In this document: positions 32,992 through 40,791 of the stretch, piece after piece | Layout: each line of letters opens with the position of its first letter | Position numbering within the stretch: position 1 is the stretch's first letter | Notes under the pieces: generated by a model | Database searches by the model: none | Seen by the model: only the letters and a program-made list of their open reading frames with translations | What the model was told of the DNA's origin: nothing | Program-made: the position numbers and the translations under genes | Origin: an uncultured Prevotella sp. | Lineage (GTDB): Bacteria; Bacteroidota; Bacteroidia; Bacteroidales; Bacteroidaceae | Length of the DNA stretch: 42,230 bases | Direction of reading: 5' to 3' | Assembly: GCA_900772835.1 (NCBI GenBank) | Contig: CAAGSA010000035.1 | Span: forward strand, 1 to 42,230

Positions 32992-33705
32992 TTATCTCAG
33001 ACACTGGAGATAAGACTCGATGCTATTCTTCAGCCCTATGTATAGCGCGTCGCTGATTAGGGCATGGCCGATGCTCACTTCGTCCACCCATGGAATCATA
33101 CGATGGAAGAAGGCAAGGTTCACGAGGCTCAGGTCGTGGCCGGCATTCAGGCCGATGCCCAGATCGCGCGCCGCCCCGGCAGCCTCCACGAACGGCTTGA
33201 TGGCCTCGTCGCGGTCGGCAAGATAGCTGGCGGCATAGGGTTCGGTGTACAGCTCCACGCGGTCGGCCCCGCAGTCGCGCGCGCCTGCCACCATCTCCGG
33301 CTTGGCATCCACGAAGATGCTCGTGCGGATGCCAGCCTCGCCGAAGCGGCCCACCACGTCGGTCAGGAATGTGCGGTTCGCCACCGTGTCCCAGCCGTGG
33401 TTGCTCGTCAGCTGGGCGTCGCCGTCGGGAACGAGGGTCACCTGGGTGGGCTTCACCTCAAGCACGAGGTCCACGAAACGCTCTATCGGATTTCCCTCTA
33501 TGTTGAACTCAGTTGTTATCAGGGGCTTTATCTCCCTCACATCCTGATAGCGGATGTGGCGCTCGTCGGGACGGGGGTGTACGGTTATTCCCTCCGCACC
33601 GAAAAACTGGCAGTCTACGGCTGCTTGCTCCACGTCGGGGTTGTTGCCGCCACGGGAGTTGCGCAGGGTTGCCACTTTGTTGATGTTTACACTTAATTTT
33701 GTCAT
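32992..33705 (-). CDS. pdxJ: pyridoxine 5'-phosphate synthase
   Basis: Closes the pyridine ring of vitamin B6 from 1-deoxyxylulose 5-phosphate and 3-amino-2-oxopropyl phosphate in the cytosol. A TIM-barrel enzyme of 237 aa. VNINKVATLRNSRGGNNPDV at the start, GITVHPRPDERHI near residue 40, TEFNIEGNP near 65, VTLVPDG near 92, and the end GHALISDALYIGL are all typical. It is divergent from nadK, as in many Bacteroidales, and its -7 box is close to the nadK one. Confidence 0.96.
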   Translation of the reverse strand: MTKLSVNINKVATLRNSRGGNNPDVEQAAVDCQFFGAEGITVHPRPDERHIRYQDVREIKPLITTEFNIEGNPIERFVDLVLEVKPTQVTLVPDGDAQLTSNHGWDTVANRTFLTDVVGRFGEAGIRTSIFVDAKPEMVAGARDCGADRVELYTEPYAASYLADRDEAIKPFVEAAGAARDLGIGLNAGHDLSLVNLAFFHRMIPWVDEVSIGHALISDALYIGLKNSIESYLQCLR

Positions 33706-33763
33706 ATCCAGTTAAATTGTTAATAACAGAGTGTCTGCTATTCGGTTTTTCATCGAAAATACG

Positions 33764-33771
33764 TATATTTG
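33764..33771 (+). promoter_or_regulatory. nadK -7 box
   Basis: TATATTTG, followed by CAGACG as at 31245. The -33 region is weak. Confidence 0.5.
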
Positions 33772-33787
33772 CAGACGTATTCAAGCG

Positions 33788-33795
33788 CAAAGTTA
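33788..33795 (-). promoter_or_regulatory. pdxJ -7 box
   Basis: TAACTTTG on the minus strand. It lies to the right of the nadK box, so the two promoters face each other and overlap. Confidence 0.5.
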
Positions 33796-33854
33796 CAAAA
33801 ACATTTGCAATGGCAGAACAAATACTGTCCATAAAGACAAAAATCTCATAATAT

Positions 33855-34781
33855 ATGACGCTGAAGGAACCAAAATTCGCCATTTTAGGCAACAGATACA
33901 GAGCTGACAAGTCGGACATCATACCAGCCATCATCAGAACGCTGCTCAGCCGCAAGCTCAACGTGAGCGTGGAGCAGGAATTCTTCAACGCCCTGCCCGA
34001 CGCGTGCAGTCAGCTGCTGGAGGGGGCACGGGTGTTCGAGGGATTCGACAGCGAGGCAGACTTCGTGGTGTCGATAGGCGGCGACGGAACGCTGCTGCGC
34101 TCTGCCAACAGCGTGGGCGAGAGATGCACACCGATAATAGGAGTGAACGCCGGAAGACTGGGATTCCTTGCCAGCGTGGACACGGACAACTTCGGAAGCG
34201 TGCTCGACAGTATTATGGAAGGCGACAGCACGGTGGATACGCTTGCCAGGGTGCAGGTGCAGACCACACGCGCCGACGGCACCACGGCAACAGAATGCGC
34301 ACTGAACGAAATAGCCATACTGAAGCGCGACAACGCATCGATGATCACCATCAGGGCAAGCATCAACGGCGAATACATCGTGACATACCACGCCGACGGA
34401 CTGATAGTGAGCACCCCCACCGGCTCCACGGCATACTCTCTGTCGAACGGCGGCCCGATCATAGTGCCGCACACGGGCACGCTATGTCTGACACCGGTGG
34501 CACCGCACAGCCTCAACGTGCGCCCGATAGTGCTGCCCGACACTGCCGTAATCACACTCGAAGTGGAGAGCCGCAGCCACAACTTCCTAATCGCAGCCGA
34601 CGGAAGGTCGGCAAAATGCGAAGAGAGCCAGGTGCTGACGATAAGACGCTCGCCGTACGACGCGCGGATAGTGAAGCCGAAAGGTATGACATACTTCTCC
34701 ACACTACGCCACAAAATGATGTGGGGAGCCGACACGAGAAGCAAAAGAAACGAGGAACCACAAGACAGCAAAGGGGCATGA
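33855..34781 (+). CDS. nadK: NAD kinase
   Basis: Phosphorylates NAD to NADP in the cytosol. The ATP/NAD-binding GGDGT motif is intact near residue 75 (VVSIGGDGTLL), followed by PIIGVNAGRLGFL, the NE/D motif in CALNEIAILK, and DGLIVSTPTGSTAYSLSNGGPI. The 308 aa are the usual size; the last 25 residues are charged and variable. The next gene starts inside its stop codon (ATGA), so translation is coupled to the ABC transporter. Confidence 0.96.
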   Translation: MTLKEPKFAILGNRYRADKSDIIPAIIRTLLSRKLNVSVEQEFFNALPDACSQLLEGARVFEGFDSEADFVVSIGGDGTLLRSANSVGERCTPIIGVNAGRLGFLASVDTDNFGSVLDSIMEGDSTVDTLARVQVQTTRADGTTATECALNEIAILKRDNASMITIRASINGEYIVTYHADGLIVSTPTGSTAYSLSNGGPIIVPHTGTLCLTPVAPHSLNVRPIVLPDTAVITLEVESRSHNFLIAADGRSAKCEESQVLTIRRSPYDARIVKPKGMTYFSTLRHKMMWGADTRSKRNEEPQDSKGA

Positions 34782-36541
34782 AGCTGAAGAACATACTACA
34801 CATACCCGAAAGCCGATACTCCACGCGCCACATCCTGCAATGGCTGTGGAGGGCATGGCGCGGCAACAGGCTGCAGGCGTGCATCAATGCCGGCCTCGGA
34901 CTTGCCGACGTGGCGGTGAGCCTTGCCTCGGTGTGGGCAGTGAAGCACGCCATCGACGTGGCGTCGCACTCCGCCCAAGGCTCCATCTATGCCGCCGTGG
35001 CGCTGATGGGCGCACTCATCCTGTGCGGCTTTGCAATAAACATCGCCGAGGTATGGGTGAGGAACATTCTCGGAATAAAGGCGCAGAACCGCATGCAGCA
35101 GCTGATGCTCGACCGCATTCTGCGCTCCGAATGGCACGGAAAGGAAAAGAGACACAGCGGCGACGTGCTGAACCGGCTGGAGTTCGACGTGAACAACGTG
35201 GTGGGATTCCTCACGGAAACGGTGCCGAACACGATATCCGTAATCGCGCTCTTCGCCGGCTCCTTCTGCTATCTCTTCTCGATGGACCCACTGCTCGCCG
35301 CACTCATAGTGTTCATGCTGCCCGTATTCATACTGTCAAGCCGCGTCTACGTGGCACACATGCGCAAGCTGACGCGCAAGGTAAGGAGCAGCGACAGCCG
35401 GGTGCAGAGCGTGCTGCAGGAGACTATACAGCACCGCATGCTGATAAAGACACTGGAGAAGGACACGGAAATGGTGGACCGACTGGAAGCCACACAGAGC
35501 GAACTGAGGCGGAACGTGGTAAGACGCACCAGATTCTCCGTCGTATCGAACTTCATACTGAACTTCGGATTCGCACTCGGCTATCTCGTGGCGTTCCTCT
35601 GGAGCGCACTGCGCATGTCGGCAGGCACGCTCACCTTCGGCGGAATGACAGCATTCCTGCAGCTCGTGTCGAAGATTCAGGGACCGGCACGCAACCTGAC
35701 AAGGCTCGCACCGGCATTCGTATCGGTATTCACAGCCGCCGAACGCCTTATGGAACTCGAGGAGAACCCACTCGAAGAGCAGGGTGAACCGATTTACATG
35801 AACGGCAACGGCAATGGCGCGGGAGTAAGGCTGGAGAACGTCTCATACAGATACGACGACGGGAAAGACAACGTGATCGAGCATCTCTCGTTCGACTTCA
35901 AGCCCGGCACCTGCACGGCAATCCTCGGCGAGACGGGAGCCGGAAAGACCACTCTCGTGCGCCTGGTGCTCGCTCTGATGCAACCCACGGGCGGCAACGT
36001 GTGCATATACAACAAGGAAAGGAGCGAACGCATGTCGCCACGCATGCGCTGCAACATCGTCTACGTGCCGCAAGGCAACACGCTGCTCAGCGGCTCCATA
36101 CGCGACAACCTGCGCATGGGCAGAATCAACGCAACCGACGAGGAAATGATGCAGGCGCTCGACAAGGCATGTGCAGCCTTCGTCAGACAGCTGCCCGGCG
36201 GACTCGACACCGACTGTGCCGAGGCTGGCGGCGGACTGAGCGAGGGACAGGCGCAGCGCATTGCCATTGCAAGGGCCCTGCTGCGCGAGGGAAGCGTGAT
36301 GATATTCGACGAGGCGACGAGCGCTCTCGACCCGGAAACGGAACGCCAGCTGCTTGCCAACCTGCTCAGCGAACACAACCACACCATACTTTTCATCACG
36401 CACCGCCCTGCCGTGGTGGACTATTGCGACCAGACACTGAGAATCAAAGCCCCTCACGACAGGGAGTCCGGACAGGGAAACAACCCGGCAGAGGAGCACG
36501 GAAAGGAACAGCAAAAGGAAAGAAAGAAACAAAAAGCATAA
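34778..36541 (+). CDS. ABC exporter (fused membrane and ATPase domains)
   Basis: A 587-aa half transporter that works as a dimer in the inner membrane. The membrane domain (about residues 20-320) has six helices. The ATPase domain has Walker A GETGAGKTT (near 384), the Q-loop in YVPQGN, a signature LSEGQ (near 486; canonical LSGGQ, Gly to Glu at the third position), Walker B VMIFDEA (near 508) and the H-loop in FITHRPA. The layout is that of MsbA-like lipid or drug exporters, but the substrate cannot be told. The C-terminal 35 residues are Lys/Glu-rich. It overlaps nadK by 4 bp and the next gene follows after 4 bp. Confidence 0.93.
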   Translation: MKLKNILHIPESRYSTRHILQWLWRAWRGNRLQACINAGLGLADVAVSLASVWAVKHAIDVASHSAQGSIYAAVALMGALILCGFAINIAEVWVRNILGIKAQNRMQQLMLDRILRSEWHGKEKRHSGDVLNRLEFDVNNVVGFLTETVPNTISVIALFAGSFCYLFSMDPLLAALIVFMLPVFILSSRVYVAHMRKLTRKVRSSDSRVQSVLQETIQHRMLIKTLEKDTEMVDRLEATQSELRRNVVRRTRFSVVSNFILNFGFALGYLVAFLWSALRMSAGTLTFGGMTAFLQLVSKIQGPARNLTRLAPAFVSVFTAAERLMELEENPLEEQGEPIYMNGNGNGAGVRLENVSYRYDDGKDNVIEHLSFDFKPGTCTAILGETGAGKTTLVRLVLALMQPTGGNVCIYNKERSERMSPRMRCNIVYVPQGNTLLSGSIRDNLRMGRINATDEEMMQALDKACAAFVRQLPGGLDTDCAEAGGGLSEGQAQRIAIARALLREGSVMIFDEATSALDPETERQLLANLLSEHNHTILFITHRPAVVDYCDQTLRIKAPHDRESGQGNNPAEEHGKEQQKERKKQKA

Positions 36542-36545
36542 GGAT

Positions 36546-37085
36546 ATGAACGTAAAGAAAATCATCATGTCGCTGGCTATGATAATCGCAGCGACCGTAA
36601 CGGCAAGTGCACAGGACACTGCCAACAAGACAAAGGACCTCGACTCGCTGTACGCACAGAAGCTGCTGAAGACCGGCGACAAGGCTCCCGACTTCATCCT
36701 GCCGATGCCCAACAACTACAAGGTGCAGCTTGCCGACTTCAAGGGCCAATATGTGCTGCTCGACTTCTGGGCATCATGGTGCCCGGACTGCCGCAAGGAC
36801 ATACCGACAGTGAAGTCAATGTACGAAAGATTCGGCAAGAAAGTGGTTTTCATCGGCGTATCGTTCGACGTTGACCGCGACCGATGGACCAAGTGCATCA
36901 CCGACAACGGCATGCAGTGGCGCCAGGTGAGCGAGATGAAGAAGATGCGCGACTCGAAGACGGCAAAGGATTTCGGAGTGCAGTGGATTCCGTCGATGAC
37001 TCTCATCGGTCCCGATGGCAAGGTGGTACTCTCTACCGTAGTGGTGGAGAGAATGGAACAGACACTCGAAAAAATCAGCAATTAG
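36546..37085 (+). CDS. TlpA-like periplasmic thioredoxin
   Basis: An exported thiol-disulfide protein of 179 aa. The signal peptide (MNVKKIIMSLAMIIAATVTASA) is followed by a thioredoxin fold of the TlpA/AhpC-TSA type. The active site is WCPDC near residue 78, in LLDFWASWCPDCRKDIP, and the cis-Pro loop is in WIPSMTLIGPDGKVV. It probably reduces periplasmic disulfides or cytochrome precursors. It is the third gene of the nadK-ABC-tlpA unit. Its last codons already fall in phase with repeat array F. Confidence 0.92.
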   Translation: MNVKKIIMSLAMIIAATVTASAQDTANKTKDLDSLYAQKLLKTGDKAPDFILPMPNNYKVQLADFKGQYVLLDFWASWCPDCRKDIPTVKSMYERFGKKVVFIGVSFDVDRDRWTKCITDNGMQWRQVSEMKKMRDSKTAKDFGVQWIPSMTLIGPDGKVVLSTVVVERMEQTLEKISN

Positions 37086-37298
37086 CCTTGCCAACACCTG
37101 TGATTGGCAATCCGGACAACTGTAGTTGATAATCCGAACAACAAAGGCCAGCTATCTGAACTTCTGCAACTGGCTATACGGGCAACTGTGCTTGGCTATA
37201 CGGACTACAGTTGCTTGCCATCCGGACAACAATCATTGGCTGTTGAATATTAGTGATTGGTTTATTTATTATTAATGATTAGTTATTTGACATCAAGT
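37079..37298. repeat. 22-bp period tandem repeat array F, filling the whole intergenic gap
   Basis: Ten units: the first (37079) includes the last codons of the TlpA-like gene, clear 22-bp units start at 37101, 37123, 37145, 37167, 37189, 37211 and 37233, and weaker AT-rich ones at 37255 and 37277. The last ends 2 bp before the obg start. The common core is TTGGC(T/A)AT(C/A)CGGACAAC. In reverse complement this resembles array A (TGTC(C/T)GGATTG). Confidence 0.85.
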
Positions 37299-37300
37299 AA

Positions 37301-38485
37301 ATGGCAGAATCAAATTTTGTAGACTACGTTAAGATATACTGCCGCTCAGGAAAGGGCGGCAAGGGTTCGATGCACCTGCGCCACGTGAAATACCAGCCGA
37401 ACGGAGGCCCCGACGGAGGCGACGGCGGCAAGGGCGGAAGCATCATACTGCGCGGCAACCACAACTTCTGGACGCTGCTCCATCTGAAATACCAGCGCCA
37501 CATAAAAGCCGAACACGGCGGAAACGGCGGACGAGACAAATGTCACGGCACCGACGGCAAGGACGTATACATCGACGTGCCGTGCGGAACCGTGGTGTAT
37601 GATGCCGAAACAGGAAAGTTCATCTGCGACGTGATGCACGACGGACAGGAAGTAATGCTGCTCAAGGGCGGACGCGGCGGACTGGGCAACTATCAGTTCC
37701 GCACTGCCACCAACCAGGCTCCGCGCTACGCACAACCCGGCGAACCGATGCAGGAGCTGACGGTAATCATGGAGCTGAAGCTACTTGCCGACGTGGGCCT
37801 GGTGGGGTTCCCCAATGCTGGCAAGAGCACACTGCTCTCTGCCGTATCGAGCGCGCGCCCCAAGATAGCCAACTATCCGTTCACCACGCTTGAGCCGTCG
37901 CTCGGAATCGTGGCATACCACGACAACAAGTCGTTTGTCATGGCCGACATTCCGGGCATCATCGAGGGCGCGAGCGAGGGCAAGGGACTCGGACTCCGCT
38001 TCCTTCGCCACATCGAACGCAACTCCCTGCTGCTCTTTATGGTGCCGGGCGACACCGACGACATAAAGCGCGAATACGAGATACTGCTCAACGAGCTGAC
38101 CAGCTTCAACCCCGAGATGCTCGACAAGCACCGCGTGCTCGCCGTGACGAAGTGCGACCTGCTCGACGACGAGCTGATAGAGATGCTGAAGGAGACGCTG
38201 CCCGACGACCTGCCGGTGGTGTTCATATCGTCGGTTACGGGACAGGGCATCAACGAACTGAAGGACGTTCTGTGGAAGGAACTGAACAGCGAGAGCAACA
38301 AACTGACCGGCATCCTTGCCGAAGACACTCTCGTACACCGCGACAAGGACCTCACCACTCTGCCCGAGGAGCTGCGTTCCGAGGGCGAGGACGAGATTGA
38401 GTTCATCGATGACGATGACATTGAGATTGTGGACGACATCGACGAGCTTGACGACTTTGAATACGAGACGGAGGAAGAGAAGTGA
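37301..38485 (+). CDS. obg: Obg-family GTPase
   Basis: A GTPase needed for large ribosomal subunit assembly. The 394 aa comprise the glycine-rich Obg fold (1-158, with SGKGGKGSMHLRH and GGPDGGDGGKGG) and the G domain (about 160-330). The G motifs are GFPNAGKST (near 168), DIPGI, TKCD and SSVTG. The C-terminus (about 350-394) is a strongly acidic tail (DDDDIEIVDDIDELDDFE) and not the OCT domain of Firmicutes. No clear promoter was found; the upstream gap is entirely repeat array F. The pgeF-like gene overlaps its end by 4 bp. Confidence 0.96.
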   Translation: MAESNFVDYVKIYCRSGKGGKGSMHLRHVKYQPNGGPDGGDGGKGGSIILRGNHNFWTLLHLKYQRHIKAEHGGNGGRDKCHGTDGKDVYIDVPCGTVVYDAETGKFICDVMHDGQEVMLLKGGRGGLGNYQFRTATNQAPRYAQPGEPMQELTVIMELKLLADVGLVGFPNAGKSTLLSAVSSARPKIANYPFTTLEPSLGIVAYHDNKSFVMADIPGIIEGASEGKGLGLRFLRHIERNSLLLFMVPGDTDDIKREYEILLNELTSFNPEMLDKHRVLAVTKCDLLDDELIEMLKETLPDDLPVVFISSVTGQGINELKDVLWKELNSESNKLTGILAEDTLVHRDKDLTTLPEELRSEGEDEIEFIDDDDIEIVDDIDELDDFEYETEEEK

Positions 38486-39288
38486 TGAAGCAGCCCGAAC
38501 TGTCGTTCTACGACATAGCACCCAACGTTGTAGCCTTCAGCACCACGCGCCACGGCGGATGCAGCCAGGGCAACCACGGTGAGTTCAACATCAATGAGCA
38601 CTGCGGCGACGATGCTTCGGCAATCGCGCGGAACCGTGCGGCACTCGCCTCACGGCTCGGTATAGACAGCAGCCGCATCATAATGCCCCACCAGACCCAT
38701 GGCATAGAGACGCGCCAGGTGGCAGAGGAGTTTCTCTCGCTGCCCGGCGGCGTGCAGAAGATGGTGCTCGAAGGGGTGGATGCAGTGATGACGGACATGA
38801 GCGGAGTGTGCATCGGCGTGTCAACAGCCGACTGCATCCCGGTGCTTCTCCACGACTCTGAACACCATGCCGTGTGTGCCGTGCATGCCGGATGGCGCGG
38901 CACGGTGGCACGCATCGTGCAGAAGGCAATCGCGGACATGCGCCTTGCCTACGGCACGTCTGCCTCCTGTCTGACCGCCGTAATCGGTCCGGGCATCTCG
39001 CTCGAAGCCTTCGAAGTGGGCGACGAGGTGTACTCTCAGTTTGCCGAAGCCGGTTTCGTGATGGAAGGCATCAGCCGGCAGATGAAAGCAGCCGGCTCCG
39101 GGGCCGGATACAAGTGGCACATCGACTTGCCGGAGTGCAACTGCCAGCAACTCGTGCAGTGCGGTCTTCCAGAGGGGAGCATCATCAGGAGCGGAATATG
39201 CACCCACGCCAATGCCGCCGACTATTTCTCTGCCCGCCGCCTGGGCATCAATTCCGGCAGAATATTCAACGGCATCATGTTGGAATAA
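38482..39288 (+). CDS. pgeF: PgeF/YfiH family multicopper-like protein (LACC1 type)
   Basis: A cytosolic protein of the YfiH family, formerly called polyphenol oxidase. Members act on purine nucleosides (phosphorolysis, deamination) and E. coli PgeF has been tied to peptidoglycan editing. The metal-site motifs are present: HQTHG (near residue 73), STADCIPVLL and CAVHAGWRGT. The 268 aa are normal. It starts inside the obg stop codon (ATGA), so it is translationally coupled. Which of the reported activities applies here cannot be told from sequence. Confidence 0.9.
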   Translation: MMKQPELSFYDIAPNVVAFSTTRHGGCSQGNHGEFNINEHCGDDASAIARNRAALASRLGIDSSRIIMPHQTHGIETRQVAEEFLSLPGGVQKMVLEGVDAVMTDMSGVCIGVSTADCIPVLLHDSEHHAVCAVHAGWRGTVARIVQKAIADMRLAYGTSASCLTAVIGPGISLEAFEVGDEVYSQFAEAGFVMEGISRQMKAAGSGAGYKWHIDLPECNCQQLVQCGLPEGSIIRSGICTHANAADYFSARRLGINSGRIFNGIMLE

Positions 39289-39360
39289 TTGCCGCAGGCG
39301 GCTGCATGCCGCTGCATTCGGCACACCGCATCATTTATTTGCGCGCATTAGGCGCCCCAT

Positions 39361-39400
39361 AGAAAAAGCCTCAAAGCAGTCATGCTTTGAGGCTTTTCTA
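39361..39400. terminator. bidirectional terminator between pgeF and adk
   Basis: AAGCCTCAAAGCA and TGCTTTGAGGCTT pair around a GTCA loop. A T4 run follows on the + strand, and A5 on the other side serves the minus strand. Confidence 0.88.
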
Positions 39401-39423
39401 TATTCCATACGCCATGGCGGCTG

Positions 39424-39999
39424 TTATTCCAGACCGTCCACCACGTAGCAGATGTCGCCGAAGATGCGGTCGAGTGCTCCCGACCCGTTGATATGGTGGT
39501 GCAGTCCCTCCTTCTTGTACCAGTCGATGAGCGGTGCCGTCTGATTGTGGTACACGCCGAGACGCTTCTTTATCGTCTCCTCGTTGTCGTCGGAGCGTCC
39601 GCTCTGCATTCCGCGCCTGATGAGGCGCACCATCAGCTCGTCTTCCGGCACGTCGAGTTCTATCATTGCCGCCACCTTGTGTCCGCGCTCGTGGAGCATT
39701 TCCTTCAGTGCTTCCGCCTGCGGAATGGTGCGCGGGAATCCGTCGAAGATAACCCCCTCGTGGTCCTTGCCGAACGAATCATACACGTTGGCGAGGATGT
39801 GCACCATCAGGTCGTCGGGGATAAGCTGTCCCTTGTCGATGAATGTCTGTGCTGTTTTTCCAAGTTCCGTCTGTTTTTTGATTTCGCTACGCAGCACGTC
39901 GCCTGTAGAGATGTGCCCCAGACCGTACCTTCTTATCAGCAGGTCGCTCTGTGTACCCTTGCCTGAGCCGGGTGCGCCGAAAATAACAATATTCTTCAT
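39424..39999 (-). CDS. adk: adenylate kinase
   Basis: Interconverts ATP, AMP and ADP in the cytosol. The P-loop GAPGSGKGT lies at residues 8-16, the AMP-binding region has HISTGDVLR, and DGFPRT is intact. The 191 aa correspond to the short form, in which the LID domain is a small loop without zinc cysteines. ATG 39999 (MKNIVIFGAPGSG) is the clear start; the longer frame lacks support. It follows hpt on the minus strand, 171 bp away with two GC-rich hairpins in the gap (for example CCCGGG pairs near 40053-40074), and probably shares its mRNA. Confidence 0.96.
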   Translation of the reverse strand: MKNIVIFGAPGSGKGTQSDLLIRRYGLGHISTGDVLRSEIKKQTELGKTAQTFIDKGQLIPDDLMVHILANVYDSFGKDHEGVIFDGFPRTIPQAEALKEMLHERGHKVAAMIELDVPEDELMVRLIRRGMQSGRSDDNEETIKKRLGVYHNQTAPLIDWYKKEGLHHHINGSGALDRIFGDICYVVDGLE

Positions 40000-40170
40000 T
40001 ATCCTATATATTGATTTGTTAGCTTTCACACAATCTTTCTTGCCAGCAGCTCCCGGGCCCTGGTCCCGGGCAGCCTGGCGCATATAAATCTATTTCTTTT
40101 ATTGGATGGTGTGTCTTGCCGTATGTGTTTCCGCCTTGCGCGGCATGTTTTTCCGCCCCGCGGGGATGAT

Positions 40171-40704
40171 TCATTTCACCACGTATATGTCCCTGAGGTT
40201 TCTTCCCAGTCCGTCGTAGTCGAGGCCGTAGCCCACGATGAAGTCGTTCGGAATCTCCATTGCCACGTATTCTATGTCGAGCTTGCGCTTCAGGTTGTCG
40301 GGCTTGAGCAGCAGCGTGCAGATATGAATCTCTGCCGGGTTGAACTCCTTCAGATATTCAAGCATGCGCTCCATTGTGAGACCCGAATCCACGATGTCCT
40401 CCACGATCACCACCGTGCGCCCCTTGATGTCCTCGTTCAGCCCCAGCAGCTTCTTCACGCTACCTGTGGACGACGTGCCTTCGTACGACGCCATCTTCAC
40501 AAACGACACCTCACTCTCTATGGTGAGCATACGCATCAGGTCGGCAGCAAAAATAAACGACCCGTTCAGCACTCCGAGCAGCAGCGGCTTCTTGCCTTTC
40601 AGGTCGCTGCTCATCCTGTCGGCAACGGTTTTCACGCGCCGCAGGATTTCCTCCTCGGGTATCAATGTCTCGAATGTTTTGTCCTTAATATTTATCGTAG
40701 CCAT
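40171..40704 (-). CDS. hpt: hypoxanthine phosphoribosyltransferase
   Basis: Salvages hypoxanthine (and usually guanine) with PRPP in the cytosol. A type I phosphoribosyltransferase of 177 aa with the PRPP motif VVIVEDIVDSGLTM near residue 90, PLLLGVLNGSFIFAADL near the start and the end DFIVGYGLDYDGLGRNL. It is upstream of adk in a leftward purine pair, with a promoter back to back with nnr. Confidence 0.95.
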   Translation of the reverse strand: MATINIKDKTFETLIPEEEILRRVKTVADRMSSDLKGKKPLLLGVLNGSFIFAADLMRMLTIESEVSFVKMASYEGTSSTGSVKKLLGLNEDIKGRTVVIVEDIVDSGLTMERMLEYLKEFNPAEIHICTLLLKPDNLKRKLDIEYVAMEIPNDFIVGYGLDYDGLGRNLRDIYVVK

Positions 40705-40726
40705 AAGATTTTATTATTTTTGCGCA

Positions 40727-40734
40727 CAAAAGTA
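40727..40734 (-). promoter_or_regulatory. hpt -7 box
   Basis: TACTTTTG on the minus strand, giving a leader of about 15-20 bases. Confidence 0.5.
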
Positions 40735-40778
40735 CTAAAAATATTCAAACTATGAGCCATACTATCCAATTTAATTAG

Positions 40779-40786
40779 TATTTTTG
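40779..40786 (+). promoter_or_regulatory. nnr -7 box
   Basis: TATTTTTG, only 5 bp before the ATG at 40792. If used, the transcript would be leaderless or nearly so. Confidence 0.55.
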
Positions 40787-40791
40787 CAGAT

